Notes under the pieces: model-generated | Databases searched by the model: none | The model's input: only the letters and a program-made list of their open reading frames with translations | Told to the model about the DNA's origin: nothing | Position numbers and translations under genes: made by a program | Shown: positions 46,401 to 60,787 of the stretch, piece by piece | How positions within the stretch are numbered: position 1 is the first letter of the stretch | How the letters are laid out: every line of letters begins with the position of its first letter | Assembly: GCA_018881555.1 (NCBI GenBank) | Contig: JACAXG010000080.1 | Span: forward strand, 248,001-312,000 | Length of the DNA stretch: 64,000 bases | Source of the DNA: Amblyornis subalaris | Taxonomy: Eukaryota; Chordata; Aves; Passeriformes; Ptilonorhynchidae | Direction of reading: 5' to 3'

Positions 46401-49400
46401 GAGGGTGGGGGGCCCGAGCCCTNGCCCACCAGCCCTGTGTGCCTGGCAGACACCTGCTCTTGGTGATCNTGTACTGGGAGGAATGGGAATTTGTTGTCTT
46501 CCATAGTCAAGGCTGGCAGTACCGCACATTGTTAAAGGCTTCTCGAAAATGTCCCTGCTTTCCACTGCATACAGGGTGGTGGTTTTTTCCAGGCAGCTAG
46601 CTTGCTTTGGATTTCTGAAGGGGGGGGAATTTTAGGAAAAATGATTCAGAAATTTCTGAGAACAAGCCAAGGCGTGTGCGTGCTGGGTTTTTTTCCTGTC
46701 CTAAAGTGTTGGGGGATGAAACTGGCAGCACCTACAGCAGGGCTGGCCCATGTGCATGTGGAGCAGGCGGGTACCCAGGGCCACCAGCGACCTGGTTGGC
46801 ACAAGGGCTGTGTCCCCACTGCTTCTGGTGCCGAGGCAGCATCCCAGAGCAGGGATGCTGCTGCCGGAGGTCCAGGGTGTGAGGCTGGAAGAGGGCAGTG
46901 GGTGCTGGTTCTGGGCTGCCTGCCTTAGTTCTCAGCTCTCCAGCTCTCTTGCCTCCTCTTCTGTGGCGAAAAATGTTTAAATCTCAGAGCAGCCAGATTC
47001 AATTTTCCTTTTGCTTCTGAGATGCCTTGAGCCAGCTCTTTTGGGGCAGGAAATTGAGATTTAGCAGGAAGGCTCTTGTCCCACCGGGGACAGCTCCTTC
47101 CCTGCCTGCAGGAGGAATTGCCCAAAGTTGGGCATGGGGTTAACCTGGAAGGCTGCACTTCACGGGGCACGGCTCCACCAGGCAATATCACTCTGCTGTC
47201 CCTATATTGTGGCTGGGCAGAAGACCAGCTCTGGATTTGAAAGCAGAGAGGTTATTATGGATCAGACCGGGGAAAGGAGTTAATTGAAGAAGGAGAGATA
47301 GAACCTGTCTGAAAGTCAGTAAACCCCAGTGTCACTCAAGGCCAAAGAAAAGGTGGATATTATGGGGGCTGTCAGTAGTCCCACTTTCTTTTTCTGAAAA
47401 AAGCGTACTAAGAAAAGGCCAGTTTTGGTCAGTAAAACTGGCTGCAGCTGTGCAGCCCTCACTTCCTCCCTGGTTTATGTGACTTCTGGCTCCAGACCAT
47501 GGGTCACATCCTCTCTAGGGCTAATCCAGAAGGAAGATGACAACCTCCTGCTGTTGTGTCTTACTTCATTAACTGAAGTGGCAGGAAATGAAAGGATCCC
47601 GTCCTTCTTGGGACATATGTGAATGTTAACACATTGCCACATGATGGAATTTCTATTTTTTTCACTTTGCTCTTTTTATACGAAATACATGCTGTGAAAA
47701 GGACTTGGAGGCAACGAAGTCAGACACACAGGACTTCAGAAAAGCCAAAACTGGGGTTTCTCCAGGAATCTATATTTGGTCCCCTTGTGAGGGCGCATCC
47801 AGAGGTCCAACAGTTGCTTCCTCCTGAACACCCCAAGGGAGCACACCAGAGATGCCNTTTACACATGGAGCTGATCTTCCTCATTCCTTCATTCCAGAGC
47901 GGGATGGGCTGGGAGCATGGCAGTGGGGACCAATCACAGCAGGTGATCAGGGCAGGTTGAGCCAGACTGGATTGAGGGGATTGTCTGAGCAGTCTTGGAC
48001 TTGTGCTTTCCTGGCTGCTCTGTGCTCAGACCTGCTCACAACTCAGAACGAGCTGGTTTTATAACTGTTGTCAAGCACACCAGTACAGCAGGAGCATGTT
48101 CACACCTCCCCTCCGAGAAGCCAAAGGTATCCCCTGCTGAGGGGTGCCCAGTGACAAGAGGTGACGTTCCAGGGTGCTCAGCAGCTCTGGAGCCAGACAC
48201 TGCCTGTTTGGGGCACGGCTCCTACGGATTTCAGCACAGCTCAGCCCCAGCGCCCCGAGAGAGGGACACGCGGAGCTCGCAGGGATCCGNGAGCTGTGGG
48301 TGACTCGCACAGGATGGAGCACGCAGGAACACTGGGACACATCCAGGCCTGGAGAACAGAGCTCAGCCACACAAACACCTTCCCTTCCTGTGGGCTTCCC
48401 CCTCACTCACTGCAGGGCTGTCAGGGACCCCTCTGTCAGCGCTGCCCTCCTGCAAATCCATCCTCTAGCAATCAAGGAAAAGCAAGGAACAAGGATACTG
48501 TGGGCTGTTTAATTAAGAACATGGCATCCATTCAGCTGTGGGGACACCAGCCTTCCACCTTACTTTCATCCATTTTGTTTTCTCATGATTTTGTTTTTGA
48601 GTGCAGTGATACTTTAGAATATTAGACCAGTTCCTTCCCCTGGTGTGACAGAGCTGGTGAACTTCTTGCTGCATGTTGAACACACTTGTGCATTCACCTG
48701 TGGCCCCACTTATCACCCTCCTTCCGAGACAGGAATCTCTGGCACAGAGCAGTGGAGGGAGTTTTGGGTGGTGTTTTGTAGACAGCAACGGAGATGGGTT
48801 GCCCTGAGTCTCAGCCCAGAGTCAAATTGGCCTTGGGATTCTGAGCAGTCTGTGTGCCTGCCATAGAGCTGTGCCTGGCCGTACCAAGCATTGTTTAGGG
48901 GATTTGGTATCAAGTGGGGAACATGAAGTTTTGCTGTCATCCATTACACCAGTATACTTCCACTGGAACTAGAGGAACTACTGGATAAATGCATCCTATT
49001 TCCCTTCTCCTTCCCTGTCACCCTGGGCTGATGCAGTCTCTCCCTGCAGCTCTGCTCAGGCCCTGGTCCTGCTGGAGCAGTCCATGGCAGGGCACTGTGG
49101 CTAGCAAGGCGCCCTCAGGCATCTTTCTTAAAACCAAGATGTCATCATCATTTTACCTAAGCATTTATTCCAGGAATTTAGCCTCACCTCTTAGTCATAG
49201 ATTTTTACAACAAAATGCAGAGCATTCGAGTTACTGATTAGTAGAATAATTCCAATACTTCTTAATTAATTGACTGACGAAAGGCAGATTGTTGTTTATA
49301 GCCAGTCTGGAGGATGTCTGCCACATCACCTGGGCCCATCTTCCTCCTTGACAAACATCTATGTAACACTCACCATTTCTGAGATTATTCCTGCCNGTAA

Positions 49401-52400
49401 ACTTGCCTTCGAGGGACTGCCACTGAAAGCAAAATGTGAAAAGAGTGTAAAATCTATTAGTAGAAGTCCTTTTGATTACTCAAAATATATTCCCATGGCC
49501 CTAGAGCTGTTCATCAGAGCAGCTTTACATACCTGCATTGTTCATTTCCTAGGACTCCCAGTATCCCAGTTAGGCATAAAAATATTTTTAGTCAGCATNG
49601 CACGAAATATAAAAGCCAAGGAATATGCTGTAGTTCTACTGCTACGTGAAAGAGACTCTTTTTATGCATGTCGCTTTTCTCACCTATGTCTGGTTCAAAG
49701 AAAAAAAGTTGGAGGNTACTACAGTGTCAGGCTGGCTGGATGTAAGANGGTNCTTTGTTGGCACAGACAGCGTTTGGTCTGGGAAATCCATTCTTACACA
49801 GAGTCGTTGTTGGAGGTTTTTATATCTTGTTATTTCATGTGGAATGTCGTGCACTTGTTAAAGCATGACCAGAAACACGGACAAGACAAATGANGTGCTT
49901 CAAACGAAGGCATAAGGTCCTTCAGAGGAATTTACACCATACAGGTGAGAAAGGGCAATGTTGGATGGTGGAGCCCTATAGCACGAACAGAATGGTCAGT
50001 TAAACAGGTATTCTGGAGATGCAGAGATTGATCCTGTTCCCACTAAATGGAAGGAAGCAGAGCTCTTGTCCCTTCTTCTGGGATGTGGGAGCACCGCTGC
50101 TTGCTTTGAGCAGAGGACGAGTTCCAGGCTGGCTTGGGGAGCACTGATCATGCAGCTCCTATAGGCTGTTTTTCTGCTTGTGGCTTTTATCCTTGGTTCT
50201 GTGTCAGAGCTAAAAACTCTTCTTCTCTGATCTTTCCCCCCTCCCCTTCCTGTTTCTCCTGTTCTTTGCAGTCCTGCAGGAATAGTACTGTTAAGTAATT
50301 GTGTGTTATAGATGTCCATGCTTGTGACAGGGGTGAGCCTCAGCCCAACCTACCGTGTCCAGAATTCCTCTCCCCAGACCTCAGGACCTCTCAGTTCAGC
50401 CCTGGGATGGCTCCGAGTGTAGTTCTAGTCGGAAAAGAGGCTCTGTAAAATTACATCTTGTTGTTCCATATTTATTCTCCCTCAGTGGTTTCCATGTCAA
50501 ACTTGCTCAGTTTACCAGTCAAAACAAGATATTTCTACCTGCCAGCTCTGCCAGCTCAGCCTGGGCTCTGGAAATCAAGCTGTGCTCTCTCTGCCCTGGA
50601 CATCATCACCAGCCAAAAAGGATTCTCAACTCAGGGCTGAGCTGGATGTGCTGTTGATTATGCACAAAGATAATTTGTTCTCGCNTGGTGTGAGGGGCTC
50701 TGTGTGACAGAGAGCAGCAAGGCTGCTGTGCTGCACAAATACTGACTGACGACTCTCCCCCACCCCCTGGGGCAGGATGGGCCACCACTGGGTCCATTTT
50801 ACACCCCGGGGACACCGAGAGGGGGCAGCTTGTTGGGCATGAGAGTGAGAACCCACAGCAGCACAAGGATGGCACTGGGAAGTTCTGCCTCCTGCTATTC
50901 TCTTTGTTTGTGAGAACAGACCTAAGCACCTCCAGCGCTCTGGTCCACTGCTTGGTCACCAAACNGTGCCCTTTCCTTTGGCTGTGGTGTCCTGTGAAAC
51001 CCCCACAGGGAACAGGCANGGGGGCCCACTTCGTGCTGCAGAGAAATGTCATGGTATATCCATAGGAAAGGCTCCCAGTTAATGGGCATTAATCTTGCTG
51101 ACAAATAGTTCTCCTTCTGATGGATGGAGCAGGAGGACATTCCTCAACACTCCTTTCAGAAAAACGGAAATTTTGTAAATTTGGTCATTTGCAGAATGTT
51201 TAAAACNCCCTCTATATGTGGCAGATAATACATTCACTGTGTATGATCATGCCACNGAGTAGGAAAAACAGGAAGGGCACATGGCTATTGCATTATTCTC
51301 AGCTTTCACTCTTGTGCTTCTGCAGTGACCCNCCACAGGCTGTCACCAAGAAGGGACAGCAGAACCTTCCCTGTCCCCGGGTGAGGCTCTATTCTGAGCC
51401 TGCAGAGCCGTTTCAGCCACCAAAAGCCATGGTGGGCTTTTACCTGTGACGCAGCCCAAGAGCAATGGAAGAAACAGTGACTGCCTTGGTTCCTGTGACC
51501 CTTTATCTCCCCGTGCTTGCCTTTGGGACAGCCAGCTGAGATGGGAGAACACCAAGCTGCCCCTTCCTCTTCCACAGGTCTGTGTTGCAGAACCAGGATG
51601 GNTTTTCTGACCGGGAGATCGTTTCAAACACATCTCCTCAGCTACCTGGTGTACTTCNTACTCTTGCCTTACGCACTGGCCACAGTGAGACAGTGCACCC
51701 NCGGGCTCCTCTCTTTGGGACCTGGTGTTGGTGAGACCACAGCAGGTGACCCTTCCNTGTTGGGGGAAACTTGTGCCATGGGAGAAGTCCTGGGGCTGCC
51801 CTGGGCGGTTCCACGGGTCATGGATAAGGAAGGAGCTGCCCACGGCCAGTGGCGAAGCTCTGGTGTAACATCAGAATCTGCCACGCCAGGAGAGGAGGCC
51901 ACCCAGGTTACAGATGTCACCTGCAGAAGGTCTGCAGGAAAGCCCACTCTCCCGGAGAAGGATCTCAGCTCAGCAGGAAATTTTTGGAAGTGAGGGAGAG
52001 GGTAGGCTATGAGCTGAATTCTTCTTATCCTCCTTTCACAGCAAAAATAGAACATTCATCACAAGTTCCCCTACATGTTTTTCTTCCCTATTGCACACTA
52101 GCTCCTTGCTAGTATTTGAAGCTCCAGAAAAAAAGAAATTGATGAGTACTCAAGTTAATAATGTGTGCTTATTGTGTTGATGAATTGCTGGAGATGAATA
52201 TATATGTAAAACTCTGCAAGATTCGCTCATCCATGCATCCTGAGTGAAAGCAATTATTTTGGTAAGCAAATGGTACTTAGTTTTATGTCTTAATAAAGAA
52301 GTTCTGGGGTAAAAGGCAGCTTTTGTCCTGGACATTATTGCGAATCAACTCTTACTGAAATAATGGAAACACCACCACAGGGGGAAATCTTTCAAGAGTG

Positions 52401-55400
52401 AACAACTGAGAAACTTGAATCCTTTTTCCTACAAAAGTCTTGCAACTCTTGATCACCACTGAATGTCACAAGATTTTCCCTGTCTTCAGCCTATGAAGAA
52501 AGGGCAGGATGACCTGAATAAAGCACATCCAAGAACCTCGGAAACTAAGGGATGAAAACTTATCATCCCATGTATAACATTTGGAAAGGGGGAGGCCTGT
52601 TTGTGTGTGTGCTTAGCTTCTCATGATTCCTAACTCAGATAGGATTTTAATGTGAATGTAATGATATTTTCAGGCCTGACTCACTTCATTTTTTCAACCC
52701 TTGCCCTGTAAATTGCCCTGACTGCCACTGAGCGTAAGCCTTGGGCGTTGTGCAAATTTAGCACGTCCCAACCTGGCCAGCTCATTCCTTTTGTTTTTTC
52801 CCCACATGCTAGGCATGTCCAACTGGATTCATGCTGGGGTATCCTTTAAAGACACTGCAAACAGGGATGAGGAGGTGTGACTAACTCATAAANAAAATTG
52901 AAAACAGGGGAAAAAAGGAAAATACCTTGTGGTTGTCACTTTGATAAAAATGACAAGGTCAGGTATTTTGTTGTTGTTACAAACACTTCGAAGACAGAGA
53001 AATGGATTTGATGAGAACAGAGGAGCTGTTAACCCATTTAAATTAATTTGGCNCAGTTCATTTTCAGCTAAGGGGATTAGATGGCTCAGGACTGGGTAAC
53101 GTGTGAGTGTTTTCCCAGCCAGGTCACATCCTATGGGACAGCCCAGGTCTGCAGTTGCTCTGGGGGATGATGTTTCCAGTGCACAAACAGAGAGGCTCCT
53201 CCACAGAGCAGACATTTACTGGTCATGTACCAGAAAAGCCCACACTGAAAAGTTGGGTCAGGCCCTTTGTGCCCTGAGTGGGAGGTGAGNAGTGAGACAT
53301 TCCAATGGGCAACCTGGGAGAAACTTCCACAGCTGCCATGCAGGAAATCTGCCGAATGACCTCTCCTGTGGGCCACTCCGGCAGCCCCACCTGAGTGGGT
53401 GGAGGGTCCTGTGGAGGGAGGGAGCCGTGTGGTTGGATCCCGTGGGATGAGACAGGGTGGGTGTCCCACATATAGCAGCACCACCCCTACCAGGAGGGGT
53501 GATTTGGCTGTGAAGAGGAGGCTGGTGCTGTGGTTTTCCAGGTAGTTTGCTGCACTCCTACCTCCTGGCTCTGCAAGGAGAGTCGTGGTGCTGTGGGAGG
53601 GATCCCAGCGCTTGGGATTCAACCCTAATCCTGCTTAAAAACCTGTGTGCATCTGTGGACCTTGTAGCAACAGAACTCGCACAGGAATCGAGCATTTTGC
53701 ACTCTAAAGAGTGTTTTCCAGGCTGCGATGAGTCCTGCTCTGCCCAGAGACTGACCTGGGGAGCTGGGGCAGGAGGGGGCAGCTGCCTGTGTGGAGCCTT
53801 TGTGAGCGTGCTCTGGTGGGAAGCTGTAGGTCCGTGGTTAAATACCTTGCTTCCTTTTGCACATTTACCCGGGCATTCAAAATATTTGGGGTGTGTGCTC
53901 AATCCCTTCTGAAGCTCTGTGCCCTTAGAAGCAGGGTGCCAGCAGTGGGCTGGGAAAGGGGAGCAGCGGGGTGCCAAAGGCTCCTGAGCCTGCCCCAGCT
54001 GGCGGAAAAGAGGCTCTGGGAGTGCAGGCNGGAGCCCTGGCTGGCTCCAGGAGATGGAGCAGACACAAGCTCTGAGGGCCTCAGTAAAAGCAAAAGGGCT
54101 GGACTATCCCGAGTCAGGCACAGCTTCCCAGGCAGGCAGGGCTGTGCCCCAGGGCTGCACTGGCAGGGCCCACAGGGAGATGCAGTTCCTGCCAGGATCC
54201 TGATGGAGGTAGGAGGGAAGTCTTCTCAGGTGGAGAAATGTGGGGGTGGCTGCTCAGCGTGGGCACAATGCTTCACGCTGCTGCTGGGGAGAAGATGCCT
54301 GGCTTGTGTTGCTTTGCTGTCAGTCTACGAGAGGCACTCGTTTGGGAAGCCCTGCTGTCCTCCTGCTACTACTCTTGGTGGAGAAGAGCTGAGGGGACCC
54401 GGAATGCTCGGTGTCTCTTCNTTCCTGGGATTAGCTCGGTGTAAATGCAGGGAAATGCAATGTTTCGTGGTGCCAGCTCTGCAGGGAGGGATGTAACGGG
54501 GAAAGCCCAAGTGTGTGCCCTGCAGACTGCCAGGCTTTGGAGCTGCTCTGTGTGGGTGTCCCTGGGAGGGGAGGGCAGGTCACCCATCCTGGCTTTGGCN
54601 GCACAGAGCACCAGGGGGTTGGAGCACTGCCTTCCTCTCCTCNGGGTGAGATCTGGATCTCTGCAACCTCCCTGCTGCAGCAAGGACTCCAATGGCTGTG
54701 GCAGCCCTGCAAAGCAAACTGTGGCTGCTGTCTCAGCTGGGTGCTGCCAGCTTTCAGGGATGGATGGTTGGGACTTGGTGCTCTTGGTAAAGTGGCTCTT
54801 AGAGTTGATTGCTTGGACCCACTGGTGGTTCAGGTTGATAATGATCAGTTCTGGTGAGGTAATGAAGTTATGTGTGTCGGTAAATCAGAGCTTGGCAAAC
54901 CTGAGATCTTATTTTCTTCTTGCTTTGCTGTAACCTTACTAAGTGTGCATCACCTGGGCAAGAGATTCACAAACAGAAGGCTTTGGAAGACTGTCCTCAT
55001 CACTTGAGGATGGAACAGCTTTAAAAATCCATCTCCTGAATGTTGACTTAGGCCTCTCCCAAGAACAGGTGATGTTCTGAGTAGTCAGTAATATTTTTTT
55101 AGTGCTTAAAGCCCCATGTGTGTACAGGTGCTCTGCTGGACTGGGCCTGCTGGCAGTACAGATGCTGTAAGGCTTGGTGTCTCCTCTCTTGTTCCATTTT
55201 TAAGCCTGTACATTTGAGACCTTGTTTTTATTCAGCTTGGGTAGCTGTCTACCAACATCTTTTAAAATCAACCTTGATTTAGCTTCCTCTGTAATCCTTC
55301 AATACCTCTGGGACAACCTTTACACTGTTTTTGCAGCCAGTTGATTGTTCTCTCTCACTTCCAAATTTCCATGGGATATTTGCAATATCCCACTCTAATA

Positions 55401-58400
55401 CCTACTAATCCATTAAAAATACCCATGAGATACATTAGGCAATCCACTGTGCCTCACAGATTGTGCTCCTTAACTCTCTGCTTCCCCTGGAACAGCNACA
55501 GAACGGGTGCTGCATGTGCCCTGGGAAAGCGTTGTTCCTCCAGAAGGATCCCTCAGCACCGGCTCAGTTTGCTTGAGAAAATGTTCTGTGACTGTTCAGA
55601 TCTACAGGGAGAGCTCCATGTGACAGCAGGCTGGGACTGTGGCTGTGCTATCCAGGTGAACCTGGATTTGCAGAGAGCATCACAGGAGGGCAGTGCTGGC
55701 GGGGACAGAGGGCAGTGCTGCCTGCTCTGCACGGGCTGTGTCTCCTGGTTCCTCGCTGAAGAGCTGGCCCCATTGCNTGCTTGCAGGAAAACATGTCTCT
55801 TACTGAAACCCTTGCCTTGTTCATGTTTGGGTATTCTGAAAGTCTGCTCAAGAGCTGTGCTGTGNTTGTACCCTCCCTTCGATGTTCCATTCAACACGTG
55901 TGCTGTCCTTGATATCACCATCCCGATGAGAGCTTGCTCCAACTTGGCATTTTCCTCAGGAAGTCCCAAGTACTCCCCCTTCTGAAGTGAATATTGCAAA
56001 TTCAGTCCTCTGGCTGGATGAGGTGACATGCCAGGCTGCCAGGAGAGCAGAACGGCACAGGCTGGAAATCCTCATTATCCTCCTTGCAAAGGGTGATGTT
56101 GAGCCTGGTCTGGTGTGGATGGGTGGAAACCATACCAGAATTAGGCACAATCTTGTTCTGGGCATAGGCTCAGGGGTGTAAAAAGTGCCAAACACTCCCT
56201 AAAGAAGTATGGGAAAATGTAGGAAACCCGTCATACCCAAGGAACTGTTTTCTTCCAGACCTACTTGGAGAGTAGCTCCATGGGAACCAGTGGTGGCAGA
56301 TATCCTTCCTGCCCCTGCAGAGTGATGAATCCATGGGGAAGGAGCAAGCACTGACAGCCCCAGATACCCTGGAGGCCAGGGCTCTGCCTTTCAGCTCCAA
56401 AATACTGTCTGTCTTTCCTGTAGAGGAGATTCTTCAGCAGTGGCAAATCCCTTGTATGCTCTGTTCTCCCCCAGACAAGAAGGCAATATCAAATTTGCTA
56501 ACTTGCCATGAGACCATGTCTCCTCCTGGTGACGTAAAACAGTGCCCACAAGTGTAATGCCGTGGTGTGCTTTGCCCTGTTAAATCCCACGGATTCCATG
56601 GGGTGACCTGCTGGGAGTAGAGGGAGAGCTTCAATATCAGCCTTTGAATGTGTTTGTTTCTGGCTGCTGTGCAGAGCCTGGCAAGAGAATTGCAGAGCAT
56701 TGTTTGTGGGTGGGGGAGAGATCATGGAAATAAGAGTAAAAGAAAACAAGTGGGAAAAGGATTGGAAAGTGTTAAATGGGTATTTAAACCTAGATTTTAT
56801 TGGAAAAGTTTAAGTAGGTTCTTAAGGGACCCTGCTGAACTCGGTGCTTCTAGATGTCACTGCAAATCAGAGATGCTGGATGAAAGTAGTTCCCAGAACA
56901 TTTCTGCTTTCACGATACGTGGTCAACTTTTCTTGTTCCTCAAGCAATGTTAGCACTAAACTGAGTTTGTGCTTGATGCTGTACATAAGCTAAAATAAAA
57001 GGAAGGGAACAGGAAAATCAATGTTGGGAAACTTCTTTGTGATTTGGCTTGCGTAGCCTGCTGGGATGGCATCTTTGAGACATTGTCTCACTGCTGTAGC
57101 AGAGCCTCAGCCCTGAGTTCTGTAGGCACAGCTCTTATGCAGAGAGCAATTTGTGAACTCCTCTTGCAACCCCCCTGTATGCTGAAAACCCAGGAGCATC
57201 TCCATTCTCCCTGCGCTGGGGTGTAGTAAATTTGAGTGTCCTGACAACAGACTGGCCTCCGAGTTATGTTTTGGGCGGTTTTAAAAAACCATGGCACAGG
57301 ACTGATTAGTCCATCAGCCAAAAATGGTTCCAGGGTGTCGGTTTTGGGTGGGGCAGAGGGAGATTTATGGAGTGGCTGTATGTTTGTGTCCAGGCAGCAG
57401 CTCCTCAGCCACTGACAAGCCCAGTGCTGAACGTGCCGCCTTCTGCACCTCCAGTTACCTGGGAGCTCTGGCCTCCAACTACCCACGTCTGTCAGGCCTT
57501 GTGTAACCAGCCACGGCTGCACGCAGCAGTGACGTGGGCCCTGGGTTTAAGCTGTAAACACAAAGCCAGGCTGCCCTGAGGTTCAGTGCCGGAACAAAGC
57601 AGAGGCAGCGGCTTGGGCGAGCCATTTTCTGCAGAGAGAGCGAGTTGGTGCTGAACACTGCTCCAGCGTTCAGGAATGTGGAGGGAAGAACGACGGGAAG
57701 AGTCCTGGCAGTGGAATTACAGACACCGTGCTGGTCATGTCTTTGGTGAAACTGAGATTGTCCTAAGTGCTGGTCCTGTTTGGAGGGGGAGGTCATTGAA
57801 AATGCGAGTGAGGCACTGCCGTCCCATGGTCCTTTATCAGCAAACCCTGCCCTCTCCACACCTGCCTGTATCACCCTGTGCGTGCAGAAACACCCCCACC
57901 ACANAGTGCAGGGCAGCCCCGGCTGGGACTTGCTGTTTGGGAGCTCTAATGCCACTGCTGCCCGTCAGCTTCTGGAGGTTGGGATTGAGGAGCAGTTTTG
58001 CATGGGTGGATCCTCATGCCTATGGGTATTTACCATTGCAGAGTAAGGCACAGACCTGTTCCCTATGTAGGTTTAGTAACTGAAGCCTCTAATTTTCTCT
58101 GGTTGGCTTTGTTTACTCAGCAGAAGACCTAAAAGCAGCTTTCCTGCTGCTGCAGGGATCTCAGAGGCTGGTGATGCCACAGGCAGGGTGCAAGCAGGGA
58201 ATGCTGAGGCTCATGCACAAAGCTGTCTTGAATAATTTCTGCTCTTGTCCAACAGAGACAGGGCTGTGCTCCCTCCTCCTGCATGTGTGAGGCACTGGGA
58301 TGGCAGGAGCTCTGCTGCCCCTTTGCCATCTCCAACCTCCCACACAGAGTGAGCAGCTCCCAGGATGGCTGCAGCGGGTCTGGAGAGGCTTCTGTGGTTT

Positions 58401-58496
58401 CAGGAGGATTCTGCACAGAGGAGGTTGTTTTTTCTGTTGCCTGCACTGGTGACATGTCACTGCTTCAGCGGCTGGTTTCTGGATACCAGGCTTTAA

Positions 58497-58800
58497 ANTA
58501 GAGATGTAGACAAATTGGCAAAAGGCCAGAGGAGAGCAGCACTAATTGTCAGAGCTTTAGAAAACATGACCTCTGAGGAGAGGTTGAAGGAATCAGGTGC
58601 ATTTAATCTAGACAAGGCAGCACTGGTGGGGGAGGGAGGCGATGTCATGGTTTCTCGGAACATAAAAGCTGTTGTTAAGGAAGGATGATTGATTTATTCT
58701 TTCGCTGTCATGGAGGGGGGGAATGAGGAGACTAAACTACATTTAAACTGCAGGGAAGATTTGGTTTGGATATCTAGGAAAAGCCTTCAGTGCAGTGAAA
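58497..58800 (+). mobile_element. older CR1 LINE fragment
   Basis: Matches the CR1 segment GTAGACAAATTGGCAAAAGG, then CAGAGCTTTAGAAAACATGA, GAGGAGAGGTTGAAGGAATC and TTTAATCTAGACAAGG. Later blocks are AAACTGCAGGGAAGATTTGG and TGGATATCTAGGAAAAGCC. Order and orientation agree with CR1 ORF2 3' sequence, with many substitutions and internal gaps. The wording is closer to older amniote CR1 than to the younger copies nearby. The 3' terminus is missing. Confidence 0.85.
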
Positions 58801-60389
58801 TGCAGGAAGATACTGTTCAGGGAAGCTGTGAAATTTCTGACACCCGTTTAGTGCCTTTGTTCCTACGCTTTAGACTAAGGGGTAGTTTTAGGGCTGATCC
58901 CAGTCCCTCAGCCACTGCAAGCCTTGGCTCTGCCAGCATTGCCACATTCATGTGGTCAGAAATGCAGGAACCAGGAACCTTGAAGCACTGGCTGTAGTTG
59001 ATAAAAATGATGTGGCTTCAGTGGATCACGAACTGAGCTCTGCTCACCTGCCCGCTGGTCTGGAGTCTCTTTGGCTGTGTCTGTAATGCAGCTGGAGACC
59101 TGAGGGCACAGGAACCCAAGCTCCAGTGTTAACTTTCTTGGGTAGTGAACAGAGGGCAGCTTGGACCTTAGTTCAGGGCAGTTGCCTGAGTAATCATCCC
59201 CCTGTTTCACTGAATTTTGTGCTGTTGTCTTCAGAGTGCTCCGCAGCTGAGGCAGCAGGCTGAGATCTGGGAGAGATGTCCCATCACCTCTGGCTGCAGT
59301 GCAGGCAGACACAGCTTGGAAACACAACATTCCCTCTACACTTGTGCCTTCTGAGTTATTTCTGTAGCAACACAACTCCAGGTTCTGGGGTTTTGATGCA
59401 TTATAAAATAAAATGTGAAAGTAATAACTGGTTGCTGGGAAAATATTGCAGATTAGCACAACTTGTTCTCTACCTTGACTGTGTTTATATTTGACAAGTA
59501 TCACTTGCAGAAAAAGGACAGGTTTTATCATAACTCTTTTGTCTGCTTCCCTTCCAACTTCCTGAGTGCATTATTCACAGGCATCAAACTACTTTCAGGA
59601 CAAAATGTTGGTGATCTCTCCGGTGGTGGTGAGAAAGAGGGATGTGTGAGGGTGCCCTTCCCTGGTGAAAGTGGCAGAGTTTCTCACACTCCCTCACTCG
59701 TGATCTTGCCTACAAATCCTTTTCAGGCATAAGCTTTAAGGGGAGAAAGTCTAGTTCTTTGCACCCATGGGCAAGGCACAGATAAAAGATGGGTCTTTAA
59801 TATCAGGTTTAGTTCTCCTGCCCTGTCTTGGATCCACAAATGCAGAGTTCTGCCTTTTTTGGACAAATTTACAGATGATGTTATCCCATATTTGAAATAC
59901 CCTACTTTTGTATCCCTCTTGCCTGAAGCTATTAACATTGGCAGAATTGATGTCCTTTGTTTATTTTTTTGTACTACTTAAAGTCTGAATGTTGGGCACC
60001 AGCTGGCCTGGTTTTCCATTGGGCTGCACTGAGAGTCAGGACATATTTCTTCTGTTGGCTGTGTACACACTCCTGAATCCCTGTCCTGAGCAGCCTGTGA
60101 GCCAGGGATGGAGAAGGTGCAATGGCTTCCCTGGGATCAAGATAAGAGTAGGTGCAGTAAAGGCAGGACTTGCCTGCCTTCACCTTTGGTTGTTCATAGG
60201 ACAATCACACACAGGATCCTGTGGGTTGCTGGGCACACTCCCTGGGGGTGGCAGGTGGGCAGTTCTGGGATAGGTGGGCTGTGGAGCACCTGGCAGTGCC
60301 AAGAGGAGCCCTGCTGACTCTGCACAGGGGCTGGGGGCAGCGTGGCTGATCCCTCCACTCCAGAGCTGCTCTTGGAGCTGGGAGGTCTG

Positions 60390-60440
60390 GAGCTCATCCC
60401 CGGCTCTGACACTGAGTCACCGCGTGACCTCAGGCGCTGG
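60390..60440 (+). mobile_element. possible MIR/CORE-SINE remnant
   Basis: CATCCCCGGCTCTGACACTG followed by AGTCACCGCGTGACCTCAGG resembles the MIR core (…CCGGCTCTGCCACTTACT…GTGTGACCTTGGGC…). Only about 50 bp align by eye. Old MIR copies occur in sauropsid genomes, but chance similarity is not excluded. Confidence 0.35.
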
Positions 60441-60787
60441 GATACCATGGTGATGAACACAGCACAAATGTCCAGACTGACAGAATAGATTGGATAGACC
60501 CTGGATTTGACAAATATTTGTGTGTCCCCACTGTCAGCGCTGCCCTGCTCTGAGCACCCAGCCTGCCGGTTGCAGTGGGGGGAAGAACCACGTTTGGTGC
60601 CGGGGAAGGAGGGGATGCACAGCCACGGAGACACCAGCACGGGTGGGCACAGCCTGGAGGCCAGGCAGGCAGGAGGGCACTCTGGGAGGGAGCAGCACTG
60701 CACGGCAGACAGGCTCTGGAGCGGGGACGTGGCTTCTCCCCAGCCCTGCCGCAGCCCCGTGCGTGGCCCTGGCTCTCCTCCTGTAAC

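Noticed and set aside
49495..49893. 133-codon ATG-initiated frame in AT-rich intron 2
   Set aside because: Four codons contain N and may be stops. There is no recognisable domain, and no promoter or splice sites were seen. It is worth one protein search, but chance is the simplest explanation.
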